Source: an uncultured Tenacibaculum sp.
GTDB lineage: Bacteria; Bacteroidota; Bacteroidia; Flavobacteriales; Flavobacteriaceae
Assembly (NCBI RefSeq): GCF_947498805.1
Contig: NZ_CANMLT010000002.1
Span: 372,001 to 436,000 of the forward strand
Direction of reading: 5' to 3'
DNA length: 64,000 nucleotides
Shown: in pieces, positions 36,139-44,943 of the stretch
How the letters are laid out: every line of letters starts with the position of its first letter
Position numbering within the stretch: position 1 is the first letter of the stretch
Notes under the pieces: model-generated
Seen by the model: only the letters and a program-made list of their open reading frames with translations
Database searches by the model: none
What the model was told of the DNA's origin: nothing
Position numbers and translations under genes: made by a program

Positions 36139-37011
36139 ATGAATCTTAAAAGTACTTCTCTTTTTCCTCAAAGTTTATCTATTCCAAAACCTATTATATT
36201 CTTTGCCAAAATATTACAGTTTTTCTCTTACAATCTAGTTGCAAAATTTGGAGCAAAACTCTTTATTACCCCTATTTCTTTTCCTACTCCTAAGAGAGAA
36301 CACCAAATGTTTGAAAGTGCTCAAAAACAGACAATCACAATTGATGCTATTCAAAAAAAGGTACACTTATTATCTTATGGATATTCAACAAAAAAAGTAC
36401 TATTAGTACATGGTTGGGCTGGAAGAAGTACCCAAATGTATATGTTAGCTGACAAGCTATTAGAAAAAGGATATATGATTATTTCTTTTGATGGACCTGC
36501 TCACGGAAAATCTACAGGAAAAACCACTGCGATGCCAGAATTTCTAGCTACTATAACTAAAATCAACGAGCAATTTGGTCCGTTTGAAGCGGCTATTGGA
36601 CATTCCTTTGGAGGAATGTGTTTGTATAATGCTATACCAGAAGGATTCAATATTAAAAAATTGGTAACTATCGGTTCAGGAGACAAAATATCTGACATAC
36701 TTTTAAACTTTACTAATAACTTAAAAGTAAAGCCAGTAGTTGCTAAAAAAATGAAGTACTTATTTGATAAAAAATGGAATACTGACATTGATTTACATGC
36801 TTCAAGCGCTATGGCTAATAAAATAAGCATTCCCACCTTGGTTGTGCATGATTCAAATGATGGAGATGTTCTTGTAAGTAATGCAGTAAGTATTCGTCAA
36901 AATTTACAAAAAGGAAGACTTTTAGTTACAAGAGGTTTGGGGCATACCAAAATTTTACGTAATCAAGAAGTATCTTCTAGAATCGTAAATTTTATAACTC
37001 AAGACGAATGA
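36139..37011 (+). CDS. Alpha/beta hydrolase
   Basis: The 290-aa protein has the alpha/beta-hydrolase order: LLVHGWAGRSTQMYML near residue 90, the nucleophile elbow GHSFGGM near residue 155, an acidic residue in VVHDSNDGDV near residue 237, and a His in RGLGHTKIL near residue 270. It lacks a cleavable signal peptide. Substrate unknown. It overlaps msrB by 4 nt (ATGA), so the two are coupled. Confidence 0.88.
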   Translation: MNLKSTSLFPQSLSIPKPIIFFAKILQFFSYNLVAKFGAKLFITPISFPTPKREHQMFESAQKQTITIDAIQKKVHLLSYGYSTKKVLLVHGWAGRSTQMYMLADKLLEKGYMIISFDGPAHGKSTGKTTAMPEFLATITKINEQFGPFEAAIGHSFGGMCLYNAIPEGFNIKKLVTIGSGDKISDILLNFTNNLKVKPVVAKKMKYLFDKKWNTDIDLHASSAMANKISIPTLVVHDSNDGDVLVSNAVSIRQNLQKGRLLVTRGLGHTKILRNQEVSSRIVNFITQDE

Positions 37012-37490
37012 ACAAATTTTTAGTTTTATCTTTTATTATTTTATGTACAAGTTTTAATGTTTCTGCTCAATCTTCTAAGAAAAAAGAAACTCAAAAATAT
37101 AAAGTAACCAAGACTAAGGAGGAATGGAAAAAAGCCTTAACTCCAAAACAATATTATGTTTTAAGAGAAGCAGGTACTGAACGTCCTTTTACAAGTCCAT
37201 TGAATAAGAACTATAAAAAAGGAATATACGTGTGTGCTGGTTGTAAAACACCATTATACAAATCTCAACATAAATATGATTCACGTTCTGGTTGGCCTTC
37301 TTTTGATAGGGAAATAAAAGGAAACGTTGAGTTTGACGTAGATTACAAAATTGGATATGCACGTACTGAATTAAAATGTAATACCTGTGGAGGACATTTA
37401 GGACATTCTTTTGATGATGGCCCTAGAAATACAACAGGGCAAAGACATTGTATTAACGGTGTTGCCTTAGAATTTGTTCCTAAGAAATAA
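37008..37490 (+). CDS. msrB: Peptide-methionine (R)-S-oxide reductase, exported
   Basis: The 160-aa MsrB carries an N-terminal signal peptide (FLVLSFIILCTSFNVSAQ), so it probably acts in the periplasm. Zn-binding pairs CAGC and CNTC are present, along with SGWPSFD and the catalytic Cys in GQRHCINGVALEF near the C-terminus. It reduces methionine-R-sulfoxide in proteins. The terminator after it abuts the next start codon. Confidence 0.94.
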   Translation: MNKFLVLSFIILCTSFNVSAQSSKKKETQKYKVTKTKEEWKKALTPKQYYVLREAGTERPFTSPLNKNYKKGIYVCAGCKTPLYKSQHKYDSRSGWPSFDREIKGNVEFDVDYKIGYARTELKCNTCGGHLGHSFDDGPRNTTGQRHCINGVALEFVPKK

Positions 37491-37509
37491 ATTCAAAAAA
37501 TTGTAAATT

Positions 37510-37536
37510 AGAGCTGATAAAATCAGCTCTTTTTTT
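37510..37536 (+). terminator. Terminator after msrB, touching the next ATG
   Basis: AGAGCTGA / TCAGCTCT hairpin and six T; the following base is the A of the next gene's ATG at 37537. Confidence 0.8.
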
Positions 37537-38091
37537 ATGGACAATTCTTATTTAAATAGTGTAAAAAAACAGATTAGGTATTACAAAAGTTTAGGCGACA
37601 AAACTTTTGATCAACTTACCCAAGAACAGCTTTTTCATCAAGTAAATGAAGAAAGTAATTCTATTGCTATTGTTACAAAGCACATCGCTGGAAATATGCT
37701 CTCTAGATGGACCAACTTTTTTATAGAAGATGGAGAAAAAGACTGGAGAAATAGAGATGAAGAATTTATAAATACTTTTCATTCTAAAGAAGAAATGCTA
37801 GCCTATTGGGAAAAAGGTTGGAGTGTTTTTTTAAACACTATTGAGTCCTTAAAAAATGAAGATTTAGAACGTATTATTTACATAAGAAACCAAGGACATA
37901 CTGTTGTAGAAGCTATTAATAGACAAATCTGTCATTACCCTTATCATATCGGGCAAATTGTATTTTTAGGAAAAATACTAAAAAATGAGTCATGGAAATC
38001 TTTATCTATTCCTAAAAATGCTTCTAAAGCTTATAATGATAACAAATTCTCAAAAGAAAAAACTCGTACACATTTTACAGATGATTTATAA
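37537..38091 (+). CDS. DUF1572 (DinB-like) protein
   Basis: The 184-aa protein matches DUF1572: start MDNSYLNSVKKQIRYYKSLG, then LFHQVNEESNSIAIVTKHIAGNMLSRW, and RQICHYPYHIGQIVFLGK. The His residues fit the DinB-fold metal site. The role of the family is unknown. The ATG directly follows the msrB terminator, leaving no leader of its own, so it relies on read-through or on a promoter inside msrB. Confidence 0.85.
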   Translation: MDNSYLNSVKKQIRYYKSLGDKTFDQLTQEQLFHQVNEESNSIAIVTKHIAGNMLSRWTNFFIEDGEKDWRNRDEEFINTFHSKEEMLAYWEKGWSVFLNTIESLKNEDLERIIYIRNQGHTVVEAINRQICHYPYHIGQIVFLGKILKNESWKSLSIPKNASKAYNDNKFSKEKTRTHFTDDL

Positions 38092-38114
38092 GTAAGATGA
38101 TTACTTTTGCTTAA

Positions 38115-38651
38115 ATGGAAAATTACCTTTTTACTTCAGAAAGATTAGGCTTTAGAAATTGGAAAACTACTGATGTTAATGCTTTGTTTGAACTTAATTC
38201 AAATGAAGAGGTTATGCGTTACTTCCCTTCTACCCAAACAAAAATACAGGCAGAAGCATTTATCAAAAGAATGCAAGAACAGTTTACCAAAAACAATTTC
38301 TGCTATTTTGCTGTTGAGGTATTGGAAAGCAATGAATTCATTGGCTTTGTTGGATTGTCTGAACAAACCTATGAAATCGATTTTAATCCATCTATTGATA
38401 TTGGTTGGAGATTACATCCCAAACACTGGGGTAAAGGATATGCTACAGAAGGTGCTAAAACTTGTTTAAAATACGCTTTTAACAACTTAAAAATAAAAAA
38501 GATAGTTTCTGTTGCTCCAGCTATCAATATTCCGTCTATAACCGTTATGGAACGAATTGGTATGCAAAAAGAGAAAGAATTTGTACATCCTTTACTAACA
38601 GAATACCCTAAACTAGAAACCTGCGTTTTATACACCATTAAAAACTCATAG
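38115..38651 (+). CDS. GNAT family N-acetyltransferase (RimJ/RimL-like)
   Basis: The 178-aa protein starts with FTSERLGFRNWKTTDVNALFELN, the RimJ/RimL-type entry. It has the acetyl-CoA loop in HPKHWGKGYATEGAKTCLKY near residue 97 (xxGxGxA). It acetylates an amino group on an unknown substrate, often a ribosomal protein N-terminus or a small molecule in this group. It lies 23 nt after the DUF1572 gene. Confidence 0.9.
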   Translation: MENYLFTSERLGFRNWKTTDVNALFELNSNEEVMRYFPSTQTKIQAEAFIKRMQEQFTKNNFCYFAVEVLESNEFIGFVGLSEQTYEIDFNPSIDIGWRLHPKHWGKGYATEGAKTCLKYAFNNLKIKKIVSVAPAINIPSITVMERIGMQKEKEFVHPLLTEYPKLETCVLYTIKNS

Positions 38652-38722
38652 TTACAAAGTCATTAGTACCTCGTCTACCTAGTAAACAATTGTTTAACTG
38701 GTATTAATGATTTTGAAAAACT

Positions 38723-39550
38723 ATGATAAAATTAAGTAAGGGAAACTTTTTTGGTAATCACTATCAAAAAGTGATATACGATGGTATTTGTATTACAGAT
38801 ACTGAATACATTCATTCAAAAGTAGATTGGCACTATCATGAAAACCCATATTTTACTTATATTTTAGAAGGTGAAGTGTATGAAGAGAATAAAAAAGAAG
38901 GATACCATCTTTCTTCGGGTAGTTTAGTGTACCACAATTGGCAAGATTCACATTTTAACATAAAGCCTCCAAAATTCACAAGAGGATTTCATATAGAGTT
39001 AAGCCCAAAATGGTTTGAAAAAAACAACCTCTCTCATGAAAATTCTCAAGGCAGTATACATATTAACAATCCGCTTATAAAACAATGTATTAATAAAATA
39101 TTTGTTGAGTCTAAAATACAAGACACTCAAAGTTTACTTAGTATTGAAATGCTTCTTAGTAGCTCTCTTGACTTTTCACAAGTAAAAGAAAAAATCAATA
39201 ATAGAATAAAACCTAAATGGGTTTCTCAACTTAAAGATATTTTACATTCCAACGAAATTGATACTCTTAATTTAAATCAATTAGCAACTGTTTTAAATAT
39301 TCATCCGGTCTATTTATCTAGAGAATTCCCAAAGCACTTCAACACTACTATTGGCAATTACATTAGAACTCAAAAAATTAATAAGGCACTTATTCTAATT
39401 GCTCAAAAAAAACTATCCATGACAGAGATTTGTTATGAATGTGGTTTTTATGATCAAAGTCATTTTATCAATTCTTTTAAAAAGATCTATCATCAATCTC
39501 CATTAAAAATTTCAAAAATTATAAAGGAGGTTAATTATTTACAATTTTAG
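38723..39550 (+). CDS. AraC family transcriptional regulator
   Basis: The 275-aa protein has a cupin N-terminal sensor (VDWHYHENPYFTYILEGEVYEEN) and a C-terminal AraC double HTH (LNLNQLATVLNIHPVYLSREF; LSMTEICYECGFYDQSHFINSFKKIYHQSPLK). It likely controls the serine hydrolase gene 41 nt downstream. Effector unknown. Confidence 0.9.
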   Translation: MIKLSKGNFFGNHYQKVIYDGICITDTEYIHSKVDWHYHENPYFTYILEGEVYEENKKEGYHLSSGSLVYHNWQDSHFNIKPPKFTRGFHIELSPKWFEKNNLSHENSQGSIHINNPLIKQCINKIFVESKIQDTQSLLSIEMLLSSSLDFSQVKEKINNRIKPKWVSQLKDILHSNEIDTLNLNQLATVLNIHPVYLSREFPKHFNTTIGNYIRTQKINKALILIAQKKLSMTEICYECGFYDQSHFINSFKKIYHQSPLKISKIIKEVNYLQF

Positions 39551-39591
39551 ACTTCCCTTTTAACTGATTTTTGTCCTTATAAACAAATATT

Positions 39592-41235
39592 ATGAGACTA
39601 CCATTTTTACAATTCTACTTTCTTTTACTATGCAACGTTATTTCATTTGCACAAACAAACATTAAAACCTACGAAGGCCACTGGGAAGGTGAACTTAAAA
39701 ATCAACATGTACTCAACTTTGATGTTACATTAAAAGTTCTAGGCAATGAAAAATATGTTTTCGCTATATCAAATGATGAATTTACTATTCAAAAAGAAAC
39801 ATCTTCTTCCGATAAAAAGATACTTAATTTTAATCTTAATAAATCGATATTATTTAATGGTGTTTTAGAAAAAGATGGATCAGAAATTAACGGATTCATT
39901 AGTTCTGGAATTTACTTTTATCATATTAAATTAGAAAAGCATACAAATAACACCTATAAAGGTAGATGGAATATTTTTATATTAGACAAGCTACTTTCTA
40001 AAGATATCTTTTTAAGTATTGAAAATGTAAACAACGACACTTTTGATGCATATCCATTCTTTGGAGATAAAAGATTTGCCGGTACTTGGTGTATGAATTC
40101 TAAAAAGAAAAAAGACACTATTAGTTTTCAAGACTTTAGGACAGGATTACATTTCAAAGGAAAATTGCTAAAGAACGCTATTGATTTAGATATTCTTCTT
40201 TCAAATAAAGTGATTACCTCAGTACGTTTGAAAAAATCTATAAAGGAATGGGAGTTTGGAAAGTATCGTATTTCTCCACAACAAATACAAAACGAGCTTA
40301 ATCTAACAGGATTAGAAGACAGTATCCAAACAAAAAAACTACTTAATATTCATAGTGTTTTAATCTCCAAAAAAGGAAATACAATTTATGAAAACTATTT
40401 TGAAGGTTATAACTCAAATATTCCTCATGATCAACGTTCAGCTTCAAAAAGTATCACCTCAGCTATTACAGGAATTGCTATTGAGCAAGGCTTGTTAAAA
40501 AACGAGCAAGAACTTCTTTACAAATTTATTCCTAATGAATATCAACATACAAAAGACAGTTTAAAATCAACCATTAAAATAGTTGATTTATTAACCATGA
40601 GTGCTGGTTTCGATGTCAAATCAAAAGCTTCAGAACAAACCTATCAAAACTCTCCAAATTGGCTAAAAACTGTTCTTTCTGCTCCTATAATTCATCAACC
40701 AGGAACAATTGCTGAATATGGTTCTGCCAATCCATATTTACTAGGTGTTGCAATAGAACAAATAACTCCTACTCCAACGCACATATATATGGATCAACAT
40801 CTATTCAAGCCTTTGAATATCTCCAATTACACTATTCAAAAAGATCTAACAGGTACATCTTATTTTGCTGGTGGTATATATATGACTCCAAGAGATATGC
40901 TAAAATTTGGACAGTTATATTTACAAAAGGGTACTTGGAAAGGAAATCAAATACTTTCTAAAGAATGGGTAGATAAATCTTTTAAAACTTATCATAATTT
41001 AACGAATGTAAAAGATAAAAATGGGTATGGATATTTATGGTGGCATCGTAGTTATTCTATAAACAAACAAAAATTTAAGTCTATCGAAGCACGAGGAAAT
41101 GGAGGACAATATATCTTTATTATTCCTAAACTAGAAGTTGTATGCGTAATTACAGCAGGCAATTATAATAGTAAGCTTACGCAACTTCCGGAAAGCATTT
41201 TTCAAACATATATTCTACCTAAACTAACAAATTAA
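39592..41235 (+). CDS. Exported serine hydrolase (class C beta-lactamase-like)
   Basis: The 547-aa protein has a signal peptide (FLLLCNVISFAQ), an N-terminal beta-rich region of about 220 residues and a class C beta-lactamase-like domain. Motifs are RSASKSITSA (SxxK, near residue 283), YGSANPYLLG (YxN) and RGNGGQYIFI near the C-terminus, standing in for HxG. It is a paralogue-like counterpart of the protein at 27339, but its domain order differs (extra domain N-terminal instead of C-terminal). Confidence 0.88.
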   Translation: MRLPFLQFYFLLLCNVISFAQTNIKTYEGHWEGELKNQHVLNFDVTLKVLGNEKYVFAISNDEFTIQKETSSSDKKILNFNLNKSILFNGVLEKDGSEINGFISSGIYFYHIKLEKHTNNTYKGRWNIFILDKLLSKDIFLSIENVNNDTFDAYPFFGDKRFAGTWCMNSKKKKDTISFQDFRTGLHFKGKLLKNAIDLDILLSNKVITSVRLKKSIKEWEFGKYRISPQQIQNELNLTGLEDSIQTKKLLNIHSVLISKKGNTIYENYFEGYNSNIPHDQRSASKSITSAITGIAIEQGLLKNEQELLYKFIPNEYQHTKDSLKSTIKIVDLLTMSAGFDVKSKASEQTYQNSPNWLKTVLSAPIIHQPGTIAEYGSANPYLLGVAIEQITPTPTHIYMDQHLFKPLNISNYTIQKDLTGTSYFAGGIYMTPRDMLKFGQLYLQKGTWKGNQILSKEWVDKSFKTYHNLTNVKDKNGYGYLWWHRSYSINKQKFKSIEARGNGGQYIFIIPKLEVVCVITAGNYNSKLTQLPESIFQTYILPKLTN

Positions 41236-41272
41236 TATTTGTATATTGACGCTTCACCAACTTTTATAAAGA

Positions 41273-41797
41273 ATGAATAAAGAAGCTATCTCTAATATAC
41301 TTGAAGAAAAACATCAAGAACTATTTAATTGGATCAATGAACAACCAGAGGACTCTTTTGATAAAGTTCCTAGTGACAAATGGACTACAGGTCAGCATAT
41401 AGTTCATTTGGTTGATTCAATTAAACAAGTAAACTATGCCTTAAGCTTTCCTAAATTTTTATTGAAATATAAATTTGGTAAATCCAATAGAGAAGTACGT
41501 GCATATGATGATATTGTTAAAAGGTATCAAGAAAAGCTTTCTAAAAATAAAGAAAAAGCTAGAGCTTTTAATATTAAGGTAAAAACTCCCTCTTTAGAAA
41601 AGTACAGACAACTGCTTACCACATTAGAAATACAAAACAAAAAACTACAGCATAAAACTAATAAATGGAAAGACAAGGACTTAGATAATTTAATATTACC
41701 TCATCCATTAATGGGTAAAATGCCTATTAGAGAAATTATTATGTGGACTGCATACCATACAGAGCATCATACCAAGCTTTTAAAGGACAATAATTAG
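41273..41797 (+). CDS. DinB family protein
   Basis: The 174-aa four-helix protein has the DinB/DUF664-type pattern: SDKWTTGQHIVHLVDSI with a metal-ligand His, then HPLMGKMPIREIIMWTAYHTEHHTKLL with two further His residues. These thiol- or metal-dependent bundle proteins are largely uncharacterised. It ends the run before the exopolysaccharide leader. Confidence 0.85.
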   Translation: MNKEAISNILEEKHQELFNWINEQPEDSFDKVPSDKWTTGQHIVHLVDSIKQVNYALSFPKFLLKYKFGKSNREVRAYDDIVKRYQEKLSKNKEKARAFNIKVKTPSLEKYRQLLTTLEIQNKKLQHKTNKWKDKDLDNLILPHPLMGKMPIREIIMWTAYHTEHHTKLLKDNN

Positions 41798-41868
41798 TAG
41801 ATATTATCCAATTAACTGTCATTCATCGAAAAAAACGACCATTTTTTTTTAATTCTAATTCTATCTCC

Positions 41869-41876
41869 TATATTTA
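41869..41876 (+). promoter_or_regulatory. -7-like element for the exopolysaccharide leader
   Basis: TATATTTA, one base off TAnnTTTG, with T-rich sequence at the -33 position. About 80 nt upstream of the leader ORF. Confidence 0.4.
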
Positions 41877-41941
41877 TACTATATGCTACTGATAATTAAT
41901 AGCATACGACGTATAAAACTATAAGAAGTAAATTTAATTTA

Positions 41942-41949
41942 GCCCCCCG
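41942..41949 (+). promoter_or_regulatory. GCCCCCCG element 5 nt before a start codon
   Basis: A GC-only octamer in AT-rich surroundings, placed exactly 5 nt before the ATG of the leader ORF. The same octamer at the same distance precedes the lipoprotein gene on the minus strand at 52274. Possibly a binding site for a translational or RNA-level regulator. Confidence 0.45.
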
Positions 41950-41954
41950 AAACT

Positions 41955-42128
41955 ATGAGAAATTACTTATTTATGGACAGGAGAATTGTGCCCTGTCAAT
42001 CTTTAAAAGAAGTAGATAAATCTACTTACGATTCATCACCTAAACGGGTGAACTTATTACATTTAAAATCTCACTATTTGTCATTTTACAATTTGTTTGG
42101 ACGCTACAGATTATTAGAGCTTCAATAG
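41955..42128 (+). CDS. 57-aa leader ORF upstream of the exopolysaccharide operon
   Basis: An ATG at 41955 opens 57 codons ending TAG at 42128. The peptide starts MRNYLFMDRRIVPCQSLKEV and is basic and Tyr/Leu-rich at its end, without signal peptide or membrane helix. The DNA folds strongly: GACAGG/CCTGTC (41976-41997), AAGTAGAT/ATCTACTT (42010-42027), TCACC/GGGTGA (42036-42051). Either a translated leader peptide or a structured RNA with a fortuitous ORF is possible. The shared GCCCCCCG-N5-ATG layout favours translation. Confidence 0.45.
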   Translation: MRNYLFMDRRIVPCQSLKEVDKSTYDSSPKRVNLLHLKSHYLSFYNLFGRYRLLELQ

Positions 42129-42265
42129 CTTTTGTGATTTGACACACTAAATCAAAAGATTTTTCACTCCCCTTAAAAATTTAAAAGTAACAACTTTTAA
42201 ACTGTATAAGCACGCGGTTATGTTAACGTACGTGCCATGAGGTCGCGTACATAAAAAAGAGAATA

Positions 42266-43810
42266 TTGTTAAAGTTTCGATTATTAAAATATATGTTTAT
42301 TCTATTCGTATACATACCATTTTCTACTCGTTCCCAATCTTTAGATAATTTAATTCATAGTTCTGAATTGATTTATAAGGAAACAAAGGCTACTCTAGAG
42401 TTTTCAAAAACTTCAGAGCATCAAAACATATTTTCTTTTTCAACAAATGTCGATGAGTCAAAGAACAGAAATGGTATTCTTATAAATCTTAAAAAGTTAG
42501 AATCATCACAGTTTCTCCAAGATATAGGATTGGTATTTAAAGCAAATGCCAGTTACAATTTTAGAAATGTCTTAGAAGATGAAACTAACATTTTCAATGT
42601 GGGTAGGGTTAATTTAGAATTGGAATGGAACATTCTAAAAAATGGATACATACATAATAGAACTAGGTCGAGAGAACTGTGCAATGAGATAGGTGTTCTA
42701 AAACATAAGAATTTAAAAGAGGAAAAAGTTTTATGGAGAAGACAGTTTAGAATTGATTACAGTTATATCTACAACAAAGAGGCAATAGCTTTATTTAGTA
42801 AGTTCCTTGACTTTGAAAATGAGTACTTCGACTTTTTAACAGATGTTTACAACAAAAAGCTTATCAAACGTGAACCATTGATTAAGGTTGGAAATCAAAT
42901 TCATATACTCAAAAAACAAATAGAAGTTATTGAAAAAGAGAACGCAATTATAAAAGATAGTGTTTCAAAAAACAATAGGATCATACACAAGCTACCTCTT
43001 TTTCTATTAAATATTGACAGTTTACAACTGAAACATCAACAAGTTGATGAAACACCATATTTAAAGGAAAATATTGTACTGAAACACAAAGCCATTAACA
43101 AATTGTCTTTATCAATATATGCAAGTCAAAACTACCTAATAAGTACTAAAACCGATCAATATTTCCCAAGTGTAGGAATACGCTTTAAAGCACCAATACG
43201 CTTTAATCACAGAAAAAAAATAATCAATGAAGAACTTAAACTTCTAAGTGCTCAATTAGCCGATAGAGAAGTTGGAAAATTAAATAGAGTAATTACACAA
43301 GTAAACTCTTATAATGAAAAACTAAAAGACCTTCAAAACCAATATAAAAACTGGGATGTTACCAATGAAAGAATTCGAATTTTAAAAGTAATCAAAGAGG
43401 AATTTAATAATGAAGAAACAGGATATCTAATTCTAGGATTGATTGAAGAACAATTTAAAATACTTCAAAATATTATTCAAGTTAAACGACAACTATATAC
43501 TATTCTAGCTCACATTTTCGAGCTACATAATAGCAATAATATTAATAGTTTGATAAAACCTTACTATTACTCGCACATAGATACCAGCCCCCCAAGGCTA
43601 TTAACTTCTCATGAAACTTACTCTTTAAAATTTCAAATGCAAATATTGGCTTCAAAGCAACAAAAACTCATCTACGTACATAAGGATGACATAAAAGCTA
43701 GAGCCTATTTAAAGAAACGTAACATCCCTTTTAAAATTATATCTAAAAAGGAAAATTTTCAAACGGTAGCAGAGTACCTCAACCGAGAATTTAAAAGAAT
43801 ATTTAAATGA
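42266..43810 (+). CDS. TolC-like outer-membrane protein with C-terminal extension
   Basis: The 514-aa protein has a signal peptide and a long, mostly helical body with coiled-coil stretches (residues about 130-240 and 320-420) of the TolC/outer-membrane efflux type. The C-terminal 60-70 residues (LIYVHKDDIKARAYLKKRNIPFKI...) are a compact alpha/beta-looking piece not expected in TolC. The start is TTG at 42266, giving a good n-region (MLKFRLLKYMFILFVYI); the first ATG, at 42293, would leave a very short signal. It heads the operon and overlaps the adaptor gene by 4 nt. Confidence 0.78.
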   Translation: MLKFRLLKYMFILFVYIPFSTRSQSLDNLIHSSELIYKETKATLEFSKTSEHQNIFSFSTNVDESKNRNGILINLKKLESSQFLQDIGLVFKANASYNFRNVLEDETNIFNVGRVNLELEWNILKNGYIHNRTRSRELCNEIGVLKHKNLKEEKVLWRRQFRIDYSYIYNKEAIALFSKFLDFENEYFDFLTDVYNKKLIKREPLIKVGNQIHILKKQIEVIEKENAIIKDSVSKNNRIIHKLPLFLLNIDSLQLKHQQVDETPYLKENIVLKHKAINKLSLSIYASQNYLISTKTDQYFPSVGIRFKAPIRFNHRKKIINEELKLLSAQLADREVGKLNRVITQVNSYNEKLKDLQNQYKNWDVTNERIRILKVIKEEFNNEETGYLILGLIEEQFKILQNIIQVKRQLYTILAHIFELHNSNNINSLIKPYYYSHIDTSPPRLLTSHETYSLKFQMQILASKQQKLIYVHKDDIKARAYLKKRNIPFKIISKKENFQTVAEYLNREFKRIFK

Positions 43811-44829
43811 AAAAATTTAGCTACAAAAAGGGTAAGGCCATTATTAGAACCTTAAAAGAGCCCAAAATAAAAAAGAAAAAACTCAACTTTGATAGAGTCC
43901 TATACTTTATTCTATTAATACTGTTAGTTGTATGGCTTGCTAGTTTTGTTTATAAAAAAACGGTTTGGGTGTATGGTAATGGACAAATGCTAATGGAGAA
44001 AGTAGATGTAAACTTCACCAACGATATCAGAGTTAAAGAAATATTTATTAATGAAGGAGATACCGTTCATTTAAATACTAATCTGTTTAATTATTTTCAA
44101 GATGATTTTGACAGCGATGCTTCAATCGTTTTAAAAAATTTAGATAAAAGAGAAAAATACTCTTCAGACTATGATGATATATTGAGACAAATACGTTTGA
44201 ATTATATAAAACTACAACATTTAAAAAAGCGACTATCACTTTTAGAGTTTCAAGAAAAACAAATTATCAAGTTAGTATTACTAGACGTTTATACTAAGAA
44301 TAAAGCTGATGAAATAAATACTCAAAAACTAAAATTACAAGGAGATATAGACCTTTTAAAAAATGAGATTTACTTACTATCACTGCTTAAAAAAGACACC
44401 CATAAAAAAGGAAATAGCAATATAAATTCTGGTAACCAAAATTTTACCAATACCTACCACTCTCCTATCACAGGAATTATAGGGCAAATTTTAAAAAATA
44501 GCGAAGAAGTTTGTTACAAAGCAGAAAATGTAATGACCATACATAATGTTGAAAAGGTTTTTATCAAAGCTTATTTCAATATAAAAGACATAGCCAAAGT
44601 AAAAAAAGGAAGTTTAGTATATGTAGAGTTTCCAGATAAGTCACTTTCAAAAGGTATTATCAACAAACTGTACATCTCTACTTATAAAGCCCCTACTGAA
44701 TTTCAGAAAAAGTATGAACCAACTGAAAGAAACATTTTGGCCGAAATCATACCTTTAGATAAAGAAGAGATACCTGACTGGGGAAGGTATTACAAACTAA
44801 ATCTAAAGGTTAAAATTAATAAAATTTAA
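43807..44829 (+). CDS. HlyD-like periplasmic adaptor (membrane fusion protein)
   Basis: The 340-aa protein has one N-terminal transmembrane helix (ILLILLVVWLASFVYKK, residues 37-53) followed by VDVNFTNDIRVKEIFINEGDTVHLNTNL, a lipoyl-like half motif, and a coiled-coil hairpin (about 110-190). The second lipoyl half is YHSPITGIIGQILKNSEEV, followed by a beta-barrel region. It would bridge the inner membrane to the TolC-like protein. It is coupled by an ATGA overlap to the upstream gene. No ABC or MFS pump gene accompanies it. Confidence 0.8.
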   Translation: MKKFSYKKGKAIIRTLKEPKIKKKKLNFDRVLYFILLILLVVWLASFVYKKTVWVYGNGQMLMEKVDVNFTNDIRVKEIFINEGDTVHLNTNLFNYFQDDFDSDASIVLKNLDKREKYSSDYDDILRQIRLNYIKLQHLKKRLSLLEFQEKQIIKLVLLDVYTKNKADEINTQKLKLQGDIDLLKNEIYLLSLLKKDTHKKGNSNINSGNQNFTNTYHSPITGIIGQILKNSEEVCYKAENVMTIHNVEKVFIKAYFNIKDIAKVKKGSLVYVEFPDKSLSKGIINKLYISTYKAPTEFQKKYEPTERNILAEIIPLDKEEIPDWGRYYKLNLKVKINKI

Positions 44830-44943
44830 AACCTTTTATCTATGAGAATACAACTACCTCCCTAAACTACATTTCTTTTCGAAGAAACAAAAAACAATAA
44901 CCTACTAAAATTAAAATTATGGATCTTATTAAAACAACCAATT

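Larger units (their letters stand above)
41800..42265 (+). promoter_or_regulatory. Long structured leader of the exopolysaccharide operon
   Basis: This 466-nt gap holds the -7-like box, a TATGCTA/TAGCATA hairpin (41882-41906), the 57-aa ORF with three hairpins, a perfect TTTAAAAGT/ACTTTTAAA hairpin (42180-42201), and alternative pairings around 42210-42250 (ACGCG with CGCGT, or GTACG with CGTAC). These choices are mutually exclusive, as in attenuators, but no T run marks a terminator. I infer post-initiation control of the operon. Confidence 0.45.

Noticed and set aside
41869..42265. c-di-GMP riboswitch before the polysaccharide operon
   Set aside because: Attractive given the GGDEF-like gene, but the conserved GEMM motifs are not present.
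42266..44829. TolC/HlyD pair as a drug-efflux or type I secretion system
   Set aside because: No ABC, RND or MFS gene lies next to them and they are cotranscribed with polysaccharide genes; not excluded, since a pump could be encoded elsewhere.
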